Shown here in pieces: positions 21,691 to 33,772 of a DNA stretch of 64,000 nt. The stretch's first letter is position 1. Each line of letters begins with the position of its first letter. This stretch comes from Apoderus coryli (lineage: Eukaryota > Arthropoda > Insecta > Coleoptera > Attelabidae). The translations under genes were made by a program, and so were the position numbers. The notes under the pieces are model-generated. The model did no database searches. It saw only the letters and a program-made list of their open reading frames with translations, and was not told the DNA's origin. The stretch lies in assembly GCA_911728435.2 (NCBI GenBank), contig OU452199.1, positions 4,412,860-4,476,859 of the forward strand, in the 5' to 3' direction.

Positions 21691-22208
21691 CACATCAGTC
21701 ACGAAATTTAAAAAAAACGCTCGTTGAATGTCAATATTTGATAATGAATACTGTTTTCTTGTTCCAATCAATTCAATTCGCGGTGGAAGACTCATACTAA
21801 ACTTTGTCTTGCAATAAGACTAGTGAAAAAGTACAAAATGTACAAATTGCATCACATTTCTTCGTATACAGATACCAAATAAATAGCAACGGCAACAAAT
21901 AAAATATCGGAATAGAAAGTATTGTTTCACGAAATAATCTTATCAAAACACATACAATATATCCAAGACCAATAAGACATTGTATCCGCGCTCTAGCTAC
22001 AAATTGAGTCATTTTTTCCAAATCCCATTCGTTAAAAAGTTTTCGAATCTTGCGACTATAGTTATACCACAGCAGCCGCGGCATTGCGATGCCGTTATTT
22101 TGGATCGATTTCTATTATTTTTATCTCCCGACATTTTCCATTATGTGACATTTCTTTTTACCACCGAAAATCCAGAGGCAATGTTGCCAATATTGTTCCA
22201 TTGGTAGA
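21691..22208. other. intron stretch with no recognised gene
   Basis: A 95-codon minus-strand frame (21797-22084) includes a hydrophobic stretch, but nothing about it is recognisable and it overlaps no repeat. It ends where LINE similarity begins. Confidence 0.35.
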
Positions 22209-23819
22209 ACGCTGACCGAATCAATTAAACAAAAGAACGACGCCTTAAGCTATATGGGAGAGCGTCTATGGGATGGTCCATTTTGTTTGTCTGCTGTGGA
22301 TTTGGCGGAGATGATTGAGGTTGTTGCTGAGATCAGGAAGAGAGACTCTTGTGGAATTGATGGAATTGCGATTACAGTAATGAAAAACTTACCACTGTCT
22401 GCTCTTAGAGCCTTAATCGATGCTATAAACTTATCTTTTTTACGAGGTGTATTTCCTGCATGCCTAAAAACCGCATTGGTTATACCATTACATAAGAGTG
22501 GTGAAACTGATAATCCATCAAATTTCAGGCCCATATCTTTACTGTCAACTTTTTCCAAAATAATCGAAAAGCTAGTCAAAAAGCGACTCCTCAGGTTTCT
22601 CAGAGCCAATAATATAATAACATCGGAGCAGTTTGGCTTCCAGAGCGCCAGGAGCACTTCGGATGCCGTATTTTCTTTTCTCGAGAATGTTTATTCCCAG
22701 CTCAATGAGAATAGAGCAGTTGCCGGAGTATTTTGCGATTTTTCAAAGGCGTTTGATTGTGTAGATCACAGCATCCTTCTCAGGAAGCTTGAGTTTTATG
22801 GTGTTAGGGGTGCACCTTTGGACTGGTTTCATTCTGATTTGACTGATCGAAGGCAACTGGTCAGGTTTGAAGGTGGTATGTCTGATAGTATGTGTGTGCC
22901 TTGCGGAGTGCCACAGGGGTCTGTTTTGGGTCCTGTTCTTTTTCTTCTTTATATTAACGACATTACCACTATTGGACTAACGGGAAGCTTTACGCTGTTT
23001 GCGGATGATACGACACTCCTTTGGCATGATAGAGATGCTAATGTTGTCAAGGAAAACATTCGACGTGATTTGGGAAAGTTAAAGGAATAGTGCGATTCGA
23101 ATTATCTCTTATTTAATTTATCAAAAACACATGTATTATCTTTTAATTTTAAATTTGATGATTTGATATTTGAAAATAACCATATTAATAGTCCTAATTG
23201 TGTTAAATTTTTGGGACTCCAAATTGATTTAAAGCTGAAGTTTGATGAACATGTTAAACTGTTAGGCAAAAAGGTTTCATATGGCTGTTATGCTTTGAGA
23301 GTTGTGTCAGGGGCTCTTGGACTGAAAGTTGCACGAAATGTGTATTTTTCTTTAGTGGAGGCTTATCTTCGATATGGAATAGCGTTCTGGGGTACTTGTA
23401 GCCAAACTTTGTTTAAGAGTATATTTACACTGCAGAAGCGGGCTGTTCGTTATATGTGTAAGACAGATTTTACTGCAAGCTGTAGAGAATTATTCAAAAA
23501 ACATCGAATATTGACTCTTACATCACTTTTCATTTTAGAAACTGTATGTTTTATTCATAAAAATGTAAGAAACATTAACAGCTCAGCTCCACCTAGTCAC
23601 CCTTATCCCACGAGACTAGTTCAGCGGGTGCACTTGCCTATACCGAGGTCTGCCTTGGTAAAGAAATCACTCCTTTATGACAGTCGCAGAATGTACAATC
23701 ATTTGCCGCCAAACTTGACGGCTGTAAAAAATCCCAAGCAATTTAGGGAGGCTGTTAAGCGCGTTCTTCTTGAGAAGGCCTATTACTCGCTGGAGGACTA
23801 CTTTGCTGATGCGTGGTAA
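22209..23819 (+). pseudogene. LINE reverse transcriptase with a single stop
   Basis: The frame encodes the RT and C-terminal domain of a jockey/CR1-group LINE, which would copy its RNA at a nicked target. Motifs in order: SCGIDGIAITVMKNL; PLHKSGETDNPSNFRPISLL (RT 1-2); SEQFGFQSARST; GVFCDFSKAFDCVDH (motif A, with its Asp); CGVPQGSVLGPVLFLLYIND (motif B); TLFADDTTLLWHD (FADD active site, motif C); VKFLGLQID; and the C-terminal PHPYPTR- and YNHLPPNL-like blocks ending YYSLEDYFADAW. A TAG at 23087-23089 sits where a Trp is expected (E-W-C), so one base change accounts for the break. Otherwise the frame is open over 530 codons. The N-terminal endonuclease is absent. Confidence 0.85.
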
Positions 23820-24195
23820 TGTTTGTTTTGATTTTGTTGTTTTGATCCGCTTTTGGCTTGGTTTGATGATTTTAATGTATTATAATGTATTATGTCTTTT
23901 CTGTTCTGCTACTTACATTTATATATATATTTATGTTGTGTTGTTATTTACATATTTTACTTCATGTATGTTTGGGGGATTTGACATTTTACTCTTGCCT
24001 TCCTACTAACACTGACAACATAATGTAGTAGGTTTACGTATGTTTTTAAAATATTTTTGTTATATTGTGTTTCAAACTATTAATTACATAAATCTTTTGT
24101 ACTTGTATACGTCTTTGTTATATATTAATTTAAGTATGACTTTGTCTACAAGAACTTTTGTGATTCTTTTATGACAATAAAGTTAAAGATAATAA
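22209..24195 (+). mobile_element. 5'-truncated LINE in the Hr51 intron
   Basis: Reverse-transcriptase and C-terminal coding (22209-23819), about 360 bp of 3' UTR, an AATAAAG signal at 24177 and an AT-rich ATAATAATAAT tail. It lies antisense to the receptor gene. The endonuclease domain is missing, as usual after 5' truncation. Confidence 0.85.
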
Positions 24196-25120
24196 TAATA
24201 ATATTTTTTGTATAATTGTTTTGATACTGTTCAACTCCTTCCAGTAGAATAAACTCCAAAACCTTCAAACTTTACTTTTATATGTAAACTTCCACAAGTT
24301 TTTGGAGTACATTGTCGTTCCTCTCTTTTATTGCTTCTTTGACTTTGAATAAAATGGGCAGATATTTGCTTGCCAAGTCCACCCAGGCACTAAACGATTA
24401 TGAGCTTTAATGACTCTAAGTTTGTCATCAGGATCCTTATAAATAACCCTGTGAAGAATTGTCTCTCAAAGATCCTAAACATGTGTATGGCGATGTCTTA
24501 TGGTACCTACAATTTTTGATATCATTTACTTAAATGAATTGTTTTGAATCTGAATTGAAGTTTTTTAACATAAAATATTTACAAGTTGAACAAAATTTTT
24601 GTTAAGAAAGTGAGGAATAACCAGAAGCCACAAGTGAATTCATATAGTTTTTCATTGGTCTGATTTTAACCAAACTGTATATTGACTGGTATACTGATTT
24701 GTTTTGGGTCTTCTGAGGTTTTCGGCCCAGATCAGAATTGTTCTCCAGCGTTCTGACGGGCGAACAAAGTTAATAATTTTGAATGCATATGATTCGAGTA
24801 CAACCCACTCCTCTTTGGAATGGAGTAGTTCAGAAAATTAATATTCAAAATAAAAGATCAAGCCACACCTACGAATCCAAGAAACAATTAGTTAAAAGCC
24901 CTCGCGTGGGGTTGAGCAGATTTTCTTTTGTAAAACGATATCTAATGATATCTTTTAGATAAGCCCTTGCCCAGAGCGAATTTTCATAGTAAAGTCACAA
25001 ATATTTTGATAAATTGTTACACAATTCGATAAAAGCTCAAGAGTGTCTGACGTAAATAGATTTAAATTACGTTTTTCTTTATGAACAAGAGGTTATATAT
25101 ATATTTAAACAAAAATGAAA
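24196..25120. other. intron stretch with no recognised feature
   Basis: No open frame above 60 codons, no terminal repeats and no similarity to other parts of the window were noticed. Confidence 0.4.
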
Positions 25121-26378
25121 TACAAGGTGGGCGAAGCGAAGTCATCCGATGTTGTTTGGCTCTCTTTTTTTTCTAAATGAAATACTTCGATTCTCTTTTT
25201 TGATTATGTTTATTTGAACCTTTACAATTTTATTGGTCAAGTCGAAAAGATTATATCGGTTAAATGAGCGCCGTCACAATTGATTGCCATACGGGCTCGT
25301 TTAATGGCACTTTTCATCACTTCGACGAGAACTTTGGGAGATAGATTCTCGCACTCGTGTCGAATGTTATCCTTGAGGGCTTCCAGAGTCTCGGGCTTGT
25401 TCACGGAAACACGGGACCTCAAAAAAACCCCACAAAAAAGTCTAGAACGCTTAAATCGAGCGATCTTTCGGGCCAGTGCAAATCGCCAAAACGAGAGAGA
25501 GAGAGAGGCGACCCGGGAACGTTGTCTTCAGAATATCGGTTGTGGCTCACGCAGTTGTGCCGTTGCTCCGTCCTGTTGGAACCACATATCCCTCAGTCCT
25601 AATTTGTCCAATTGCGGCCAAAAAAAGTCGGTCAGCATGGCGCTCTAGCGCGCACTGTCCACTGTTGTCGTTTGGCCAGCGGCATTCAAAAAAAAAATGG
25701 CCCGATGACTCCTATAGCGTGAACAGCGCATAATGCAGTCACTTTGAGCGGGTGTAATGGCTCTTCGGGCATCACTCGTGGATTTTCGGTGCCCTAGAAG
25801 CGCTGAGGTGGAAATGAGCCTCATCGCTCATTATAATTTTGGTCGAAAAATCGCCAACTTCCTCCTCGAGATTGAGGATGGCTTAGGCGTAGGTTACGCG
25901 CATTTGGCGTTCGGCAGGCAGCAGCTGATGCACGGACGGGACTTTGTACGGGAACATGCGCAGGTCTTTGACCAAAATTCGCCTTAGAGACGTCCGGCTG
26001 ATGGCTAATTGCGTGGCACGGCGTGTGGTCATTGTTTCCGGCAACAGCGACGATATTTTCTGCAGAACGGGCGCTCCGGGGCCGGCCTCTCTTGGCAACG
26101 TCTCGTGTGGTCCTATACTCTTCAAGGTTGGTGGCCAAACGGCGCAATGTTTGCGCAGTCGGTGTCGGACGGCCGGGGAATCGGCGACGGAATTCGCGCT
26201 GCGCCAACACCACAGACGAATTATTACGCAAAAAAATAGACATGATTATCCCACGTTCTTGGGCTTGTTCACTTGTATTCTGCATCTGTGTAGTCCACAA
26301 ATGTCAAAACAGATTTGTCATTGGCGGCCATTTGGAAAAATGAGAGCATCTTCCAATAGGGTGATTTCTTTTGGACCA
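25121..26378 (-). pseudogene. Tc1/mariner-type transposase relic
   Basis: A decayed minus-strand transposase. From the 5' side: IIMSIFLRNNSSVVLAQREF and RRRFPGRPTPTAQTLRRLA (first helix-turn-helix), then ISRTSLRRILVKDLRMFPYK (second). A frameshifted middle follows with a degraded first catalytic region. It ends with SVNKPETLEALKDNIRHEC and RARMAINCDGAHLTDIIF, a C-terminus common to a group of insect DD41D-like transposases. Several frameshifts destroy the catalytic block. The 5' outer edge reads GGTGGTCCAAAAGAAATCA, similar in style to other ends in this window. It is GC-richer than its surroundings. Confidence 0.75.
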
Positions 26379-26400
26379 CCTAGTACTATGCAAACAGGAA

Positions 26401-27428
26401 ACACCCTCTGATTCTCAGAAGTGGGATAATGTCCATAATATCCAATTAAGTAAAAAAAGTAAAAAGTTGTACAATTTAAACACGATTTTTTGCGATTTTA
26501 GTTCTTATTACTGACATTATTTTTACAGATATAAAAAAACGAAAAGCACTTTCCCATTGTTACTTTTTGAGAAGAATAAGATAGCGTTTACAAATTTTCA
26601 CGAGGACGTTTCGTTTTGGAAATACCATCATCAACCTGGATTTTTTATTAATAAATTTAAAACCATTTTCAATTCAAAAATAGGTGGTATAGCACAACAT
26701 GTAATGGTTTAAATAAGTTTTCAGTATTTTTAGCTCTTCATTAAACTTCTTCATGAAATATCGTCATAGTTTGGCACTTAACTGACTGAAGGCAGAATAG
26801 TAAGTTTAGCAAAAACATTCTTTCGTCGTTACTCACAACCATTTATTATTATTTGCCAATCTATTTCTGTCTCAGTACAACATTTTATTCTGTACGCGGT
26901 TTTTTAAATTTAGTTGAAATTGTTGTGTCTTTTGAAGATATTAAAAAAACGCCTCTCTGACATGAATGTTTTACGCAAAATAAGTGCCAAACTATGGCGA
27001 TTTTTCTTGAATAATTTTAAATAACAGAATAAAAATACGGAAAACTTGACTATTTTTGAATTGAAAATGCCTTTAAATTTAACAATAAAAATCCAGGGCC
27101 GTATTTAAAAAAACCAAGTTGATGATGGTTTTTCAAAAACGAAACGTCGTAGTGAAAATTTGTAAACGCTATCTTATTCTACTCAAAAAATAACAGTGCT
27201 TTTAATTTTTTTATATCTGTAAAAATAATGTCAGAAATAAATAAAAACTAAAATCGCAAAAAATCGTTTTTTCAAAAATTCTCGAAAACGGCTAAAGTTA
27301 CTTTACTTTTGAAAACACAATTTGAAATGTTTTTATATTGTACAACTTTTCTCTAATTCAACCGACATTGTAACTCCTACCGTTTCCAAGATTCCAATGC
27401 TATCCCATTGTTATATTGGACACAGTGT
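26401..27428. repeat. large fold-back element, right end ACACTGTGTCC
   Basis: Arms of about 450 bp (26425-26860 and 26960-27428) are inverted copies (for example ATAAGATAGCGTTTACAAAT at 26568 against its complement at 27154). The right end GGACACAGTGTAT matches both ends of the element at 51103-51723, which is the same family. No coding. Confidence 0.75.
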
Positions 27429-28930
27429 ATATAATCAGAAATTTGGCAACGCCGATTTGTCAGAATAAGATAAACTTAAGTGGTTTTACTTTTTTGTTCC
27501 TTTCTTATTATTTATTTTATTGCGGTTTGACTGGCACTAATCATTTCGCCAGACCTCCACCACGAGTGACACAGTGTATCTCCAATTTAATAGCAACGTG
27601 CTCCCGGCAGTCATATTTCCATCTTTCTCCCACTCATTGTGTGGAACTGATACAAAGAAAGGGATGGCGATAGCAGCAAAGGGCTTTATCGGGCTCAAAG
27701 GACGAATTTTTCCTAAATCCCTTTTTCGCAAAGAGTATCTATTCCAGTGTATATGCGAGGGCGTCGTCGGTTGTAATTTTTTCTCCTGTCTTCTTCAATT
27801 TTTCCCATCTGGCGTTCTGTAGTTCATGAGTTTGTTATATGGAGAGCGGACGGATGTAACTTTACAGGATTGGATCGTTTTAAAACTTATTTAAAAGTAA
27901 CGTATATACCGGGTGCTGCATTAACGATATTGTTTTGAAAATTTGGTTACTTAAATAAGTGCATCCAATCTGTCAATATACACTGTGTCCAAGATAAGAA
28001 TGGGAAAGCATTGGAAATGGACCACTCGGTATATTTTCAGAAAGAAATCATAAAAATGAGCGCAGAGGTTGGGTTGGGCTATCACTAATAATATTTGGAG
28101 TAAATTCCCGAACAGCAGTGACCAATTAATCACAAAAATATAAAGAAAAGAAACATGCTATGGAAATACTTCAATAGCCGGGCGATGAGTCTATTCCGAA
28201 CTTGGACACATTTCACAGAAAGAAGATTAGTCTAGAAGTGGAAATATATGACACCAAAAGAGCTTACAAACCACCCTATAGAAATGTAATCCAGAAAAGG
28301 CATCAGGTGTGCCATACGCCACGTAGCCGACACTTGCCATTTAAAGTCCTCCACCAGCAGAGCATAGCGCAGTCTGTACGTATTATATAGACTAGGTACT
28401 TTGGGGCAAATAAATAACGCTCTCTTGACGGGGGCCATGGGGGTAAAATAGTTAGTGGTTGTGTTGTAATAGGGCATGCTATGGTTTGCGATGCGACACA
28501 CTAGGGTGTTGTTAATAGTTTTTAGAGATATTAATTTACAGGGGTTTTATACCAGCTGTATTCGATCAAAAACGTTTGTAAATTAATGAAATACTTTTAG
28601 ACCATTGATATCGTTCCACATTAATGCTGAAGCCATGTTGGTAAGCATTTTAATTTTGGAGGGATCACAGTCGATGAGGAGTTTGCGATGACAACAAAGA
28701 TCAATTAAGCGTTATCTTGCACCATACATTCCCATTGATTCTTGTTAGTTGGATAGTAAGAAAAAAACAAAATTTTGAATTGCCTTCGAGGGCAATACAA
28801 CGAGTATAGCGATTTTCGTCAAAATAGGCCTCAGTTTCACCGATTACTTCATCAAGGAACTCTGAATTAAACAAGTCTCCTCCACAAAATATCTTTAAAT
28901 TATTATCTAGTATTAAGATTATTTTAATAG
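27429..28930. other. intron stretch; scattered repeat ends only
   Basis: A terminus of the ACACTGTGTCC family occurs at 27980-28010 (ACACTGTGTCCAAGATAAGA), without its partner. No coding features were recognised. Confidence 0.4.
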
Positions 28931-28938
28931 CCATACAT

Positions 28939-28968
28939 GTTTCGTCAGCACAGTGCTAACATCAACAG
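28939..28968 (-). ncRNA. degenerate hammerhead-like core
   Basis: On the minus strand, CTGTTGATG (mutated from CTGATGA) is followed by a stem GTTAGCA / TGCTGAC and then GAAACATGTATGG. The stem is kept, but the catalytic box carries changes. It probably marks another Penelope-type remnant. Confidence 0.35.
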
Positions 28969-28969
28969 T

Positions 28970-30048
28970 GGCAAACAATTATTACAGAAGAGCTTAGCCT
29001 TAGTTGGGTTTGTAGGTTGATTATAATAATGAGATGATATCTTATTAATTTTATAAATTCAAATTTGTGTTTTTATATTATATCTAATTTTTATATTGGC
29101 AAAGTCTGTAACAGGCTGTAGAGAAAAAAACAATAGTATATTGTGCAACGAACATGAGATGACATATATTTACTACGAGTATGAAATCATACGAGTAGGA
29201 AATGGTCATTTCATGTGAGTTTCACACTATACTTTTTCTACGACTGTTTTAATGCTTTTGAATAAATTTAACATAATTTTTAGTAAAATATTTGTTTTTC
29301 AAAACTTACCCCTGTTAACGTATAAGCCTAAATACGATAAATTAGAAGTATAAAATTGACTAGGTGGTGTTAAACTATATTCACTATCACTGTTTATGTG
29401 TTTTGAAATTAGCGAAATACTTAATTATAATTATTATTAATTATAAATACCAAAACTGTCAATTTGGTGTTTGTATTTTCGGCGTTGCTATGGTGATTTT
29501 TCATGCCCGCCGCTACTTTTGTCATTACCAGGAATTTTTTTTTTTTTGCTAGGCAACTAGTGGGAAATATTATTAGGCACGGGTAAATGAAAAACAGCAT
29601 TACAATGTACTACATTTTCAAACCATGATTTAATATATAATAAAGGCATTTAAAGAAAAATATGTTTTACCACTTTTTTATAAAGTATTTATTTATGGAA
29701 AAAAGGTTTTTGGTCTTTTTGAAATGATTAATTACATTATAACAGTTGTCATGATGGTGGTTTTCTTCTTTTTGTTTTTAAACATAATAATTAGCATTGA
29801 GAAATTTATTTTCTAATTATACAAATTTTGATATTATTATTAGTATGTGTGTTCTCATTAAATGGCGTACGAAGATAGGTGATAAACTAATATTGTTATG
29901 ACAGACTTGACATGACACATGGAGAAGAGGAATATGGTTCACAATAAAAATTAACAGATGTTGTTTTACAATGAGGTATAATGCATTGCCATGACGCGTG
30001 AGCAGCAATCGTTGTAATTTTTCATACCAACCCATTAATAGGTGTATT
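28970..30048. other. intron stretch with no recognised feature
   Basis: AT-rich DNA with short open frames that look random. No repeat shared with the rest of the window was noticed. Confidence 0.4.
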
Positions 30049-30245
30049 TTTATACAAATTTTTTCTGACCCTTTTATAGAATTTTCACGGACGCCTATGG
30101 TACATTAATTTTTGTAGTGTATTTTTAACACCAATTCAACTAGTTATATATAAAAAGATTTACGTTTTAAATTTTTTTTTATTTTACCCTCTTTTCTACT
30201 TTTCACGAACGCCTATGTAAATAAAAATTTTATGCTGCATTTTCT

Positions 30246-31010
30246 TCTTCTTATGGTGCCTATCCGTTACGGATGTTGGACACTAACATGGCTATTCTTA
30301 CTTTGTTGACTGCTGCCCTGAAAAGTCCGGTAGTGGTTAAGTTAAACCATTATCGCAGGTTATGCAGCCAGGATATTCTTCTTCGTCCTGGACCTCTTTT
30401 CCCATGCACTTTACCCTGAAGTATTGTCCGAAGCAGGTCATACCGTTGTTCATTACGCATTATATGGCCCAGGTATTCCAGTTTGCGACGTTTTATGGTT
30501 ACGACTAGTTCGCGCTCTTTACCCATTCTATGTAGAACTTCTTCGTTGGTGACTCTGTCTGTCCAGGAAATCCTCAACATGCGTCTATAGCACCACATTT
30601 CGAATGCCTCGAGTCTTCCCAGTGACGCTTCAGTTAAGGTCCATGTCTCCACGCCATATAAAAGAACGGAGAACACTAGCATTCTAGTCAACGAACTTTT
30701 ATTTCCAGTTTTATATCGTGGCTGTTAAAGATTTGTTTCATTTTGACGAAAGCTGATCTTGCCTTCTCGATCCTTATCTTAATTTCCGTCGATTGGTCCC
30801 ACTGTTCATTTAAGTTTGCACCCAAATAACAAAAGTTGGTGATTCGTGTTATAGGTTGTTGGTTAACTAGTAATTGACCAGGTGGTATCCTATTTTTGCT
30901 TATAACCATGTATTTGGTTTTTTTTATGTTAAAATCAAGCCCAAACCTGCTACTTACTTCTGTCACCCTGGAGACAAGTGTCTGCAGACCTTCAAGACTG
31001 TCTGCAAAAA
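30246..31010 (-). mobile_element. 5'-truncated LINE insertion with 10-bp target duplication
   Basis: A 765-bp insert between two exact copies of TGCATTTTCT (30236-30245 and 31011-31020). Its minus-strand 3' end is a run of AAG units, the kind of simple-repeat tail found on some LINEs. The interrupted repeat reads on normally after one copy of the duplication is removed. Confidence 0.85.
30350..30966 (-). pseudogene. LINE RT C-terminal fragment
   Basis: Two overlapping minus-strand frames encode the region after the RT active site. They read SSRFGLDFNIKKTKYMVISK and NFCYLGANLNEQWD (30688-30966), then LLYGVETWTLTEASLGRLEA and FEMWCYRRMLRISWTDRVTN, then LEYLGHIMRNEQRYDLL and GKRGPGRRRISWLHNL. 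This C-terminal block is typical of endonuclease-reverse transcriptase LINEs common in insects. A frameshift near 30690 separates the two. The active site is absent through 5' truncation. Confidence 0.85.
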
Positions 31011-31754
31011 TGCATTTTCTAGGTTGTCTTATATCAAAGCTATTATATATAATTAGCCAATTTTTCTTGTATATTTGGGAAACATTTTTTTTTCGTTTGT
31101 GACCCTTTTTTTAGACTATTTTCGAACGCCTGTGTGAACCAATTCTTTTATGGAATATTTTTTAGCTTATATTGTATCACAACTATGAAAAATTATTCCA
31201 TATTTCAAATAAGTTTAGGAAATATATATTTTTTATGTTTTGACCCCTTTTTCACTATTTACGAACGTAAGTTATTTATGACACATTTTATAGGTTATAT
31301 TCTATCAAAGCTATAAAGAACTAGTTAATATTTCTGTTATGTTTAAGAAATACGTTTTTTTCTGTTTTACCCCATTTTACACTATTTTCGAACGCCAATG
31401 TGGTGTAATATTTTAGGTTATATTCAATTAAATGCTTAAGTTTGATAACTATGAATTTTTTAAATTTTGAATCCTCTTTTAGACCCCTTGCCTACGCTCA
31501 ATGTTTCCCAAAGTCTAATCAGCTCCTTGCCATGTCCAATAGTATTTTTGTACCAAATTTGGTTAAAATCTGTTAAGTGGTTTTTGCGTTTTCGTGGATA
31601 CAGACAAACATTTTTTTAAAACTACTTATTTATGTATAAAATGACCAAAAACAAGTAGGTATTTTCTGTGAAATTAAAACAAAATTTTAAAATATGTTTT
31701 TTTTTTCATGAAACTAATAGTCTCCATATATATATGATATGGAGAGCTAAAAAA

Positions 31755-33240
31755 GTCATATTTTGACGTAAACAATCTTTTAAAAAAATAACCAGTGGCA
31801 TGCTATAGGGGTTAGTGACACTTTTTATCTCGGATAGAAGCCATATACTATGGAGCCATTTGTAAAGGCAGCCATCGTGGGACAGACAGACTGTATAGAA
31901 CAGATGAAACGACAACTAAAAATTATATTGAAGATATGGTAGATCAGAGGAATCGAGTGCGGTTGGAGTTCTGACAACTCTCGGTTATTATAATCGGTTC
32001 TGACCCGTCCGAAATCGTATTTGTATAGAATACATGAACGGAAATTCTGCAATAAAATCACATACCAAAATATCCTTTTCCAATCGAATAAGCATTAAGA
32101 TTATCCGGGCTGGAGCTAATGACATTTTCATTAAGATCGAACATGGAAAAGTGAGGAAATGGTATAGTAGATGGCAGCAGTAACGGCGGGTTAACAATAA
32201 AACTCTGCACACACACACACACATGTTGTGCTGTTACAGTAGTGTGAACTAAAATCAATTAAGGGAGGTCCGTAATCCGCCCGTGTGCGCCCTTTGTGCC
32301 TTTACCATAATCTGGTTACAGAAATCGAGTTCGGACGGCCAGAGAGCCATCGATCAATACACTACTACTCAACTCATTCGCCTCATGATGATAATACTGG
32401 TACGAGGGTTTTATGAAAATATGTAAAAACCTGCCTACACTGAAAAAAATCGTTTGTGTCGCCCCAAAACTCACCTAATAAACTTTGCCTTTGGTAAATC
32501 GTACCTCGAATACAAATTTGACGCTTTAATACCGGGTAGTCCATTAAGGGTAGACAGGTAGCATATCTCAGGAAATAATAGTCGTAGGACAATGGGAAAA
32601 AAAATTATTTTAGGAAAATCGACCATGGGAAATCGCTGGAATTAGTTTTTTAGTTCGTAACTATACCGCTAGGGGGCGTAACAGATACAGTAATGCGAAA
32701 AATGCATTTTTATTGAAAATTTCGCAATATAAGTTAGAAAAACAATATTACCACAGTAATGCTACTGAGATTCGGCTCCAATCTAATTTAAAACTTGTAA
32801 GGTATAGGTCAGGAAATATTTGATAGAACTTGTTCATAAATATTTAGTATTATAACCATGAATTACGTTATATTAAAGTACGTATTAAAACCCAAGCCGC
32901 TAGTTTTATATAAATTAACAAATAGGTTAATAAAGTTACGTGAATATTACGTTAATAAATGTATTGTTTTAAAAAGACAAGTACACGTTTATTCAATGTT
33001 CTTTAGAAACGTTGTTTAAAAATAAATATCTAACAATAAAATGCGTGTATGTATCGTTTATTTTCTACGTGTATTCGACGTATTCTGAAAACGTTTTCAA
33101 GTGTTTTGAACACTACACAAAGTTGTTATTTATTCACCAATATAAAACGTTTTTCTTTACACGTTGTATGTAACGTTTAATTCCGCGACATTTTTGTGTA
33201 GATTCTACGTAATAAAAACACGATTTTAATAAAACGTTAT
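31755..33240. other. intron stretch, mainly low-copy
   Basis: Bases 32130-32400 are GC-richer and not repeated here. A (CA)n run lies at 32208-32222. A lone CACTGAAAAAAA terminus occurs at 32438, like the ends of the element at 52117-52764. Bases 32960-33240 contain repeated ACGTTT motifs. No gene recognised. Confidence 0.4.
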
Positions 33241-33264
33241 TAGTAAATTTAAACTTTTTACTAC

Positions 33265-33650
33265 TACAAACACTAGATGCACGAATCTTCCTTGACAAGA
33301 AGCCTAAAGTCATTTACAATCTGACACGACTTTAAAGGTCAACAATCTTATCAATTGAATGAAATTGTACAAGAATATTGGCAAAATTAATAAAGAAAGT
33401 TGGAACAAACTAGATGCACCAATCTTCCTTGACGGGAAGCCTAGTCATTTACAATCGGACACGACTTTAAAGGTCTACAATCTTATCAATTGAATGAAAT
33501 TGTACAAAAATTTTGACAAAATTAATAAAGAAATGTTAGTACAAAGAAACTTTGATCCCATTCAAACACTAGATGCACGAATCTTCCTTGACAAGAAGCC
33601 TAAAGTCATTTACAATCTGACACGACTTTAAAGGTCAACAATCTTATCTA
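33265..33650. repeat. three tandem repeats of about 140-155 bp
   Basis: ACTAGATGCACGAATCTTCC starts the units at about 33270, 33408 (one mismatch) and 33568; each contains ACACGACTTTAAAGGTC. The third is cut short after about 85 bp. The block ends about 120 bp from the Hr51 splice donor. Confidence 0.9.
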
Positions 33651-33772
33651 CTAAATAAATGTTAAAGGATGACAGCTCAATTCTTTACATTTCATCATTT
33701 GACAGCCAATTTACTTCCTAACTTCAAATTTGCCCACCCGTTACTTGCAATTAACAATACACGTGCACTTAC

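Larger units (their letters stand above)
30049..31754. mobile_element. satellite-bearing repeat element, copy 2 (partial, one unit)
   Basis: Shares the TTTTCTGACCCTTTTATAG unit sequence and the ATATGGAGAGCTAAAA right end with 18811-21239 and 43221-46703. It has a single unit and lacks the left end. It is interrupted by a LINE fragment at 30246-31010. Confidence 0.75.
16226..33772 (-). other. Hr51: Hr51 intron of 17,547 bp between the zinc fingers
   Basis: The donor is GTAAGT (33772-33767, minus strand) and the acceptor is TTCCAG (ending 16226). The intron is filled with transposons: fold-back MITEs, two satellite-bearing elements, an antisense LINE and a transposase relic. All splice signals and phases on either side are intact, so the gene is probably functional despite this load. 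Confidence 0.85.

Noticed and set aside
21797..22084. 95-codon minus-strand frame with a hydrophobic segment
   Set aside because: No signal for start or splicing, no known domain; a hydrophobic run is expected by chance in T-rich DNA.
22250..22657. 135-codon minus-strand frame
   Set aside because: Antisense shadow of the LINE reverse transcriptase.
33265..33650. Possible CRISPR-like array
   Set aside because: Units are long (about 140-155 bp), only three in number and without spacer structure; this is a plain tandem repeat in a eukaryotic intron.
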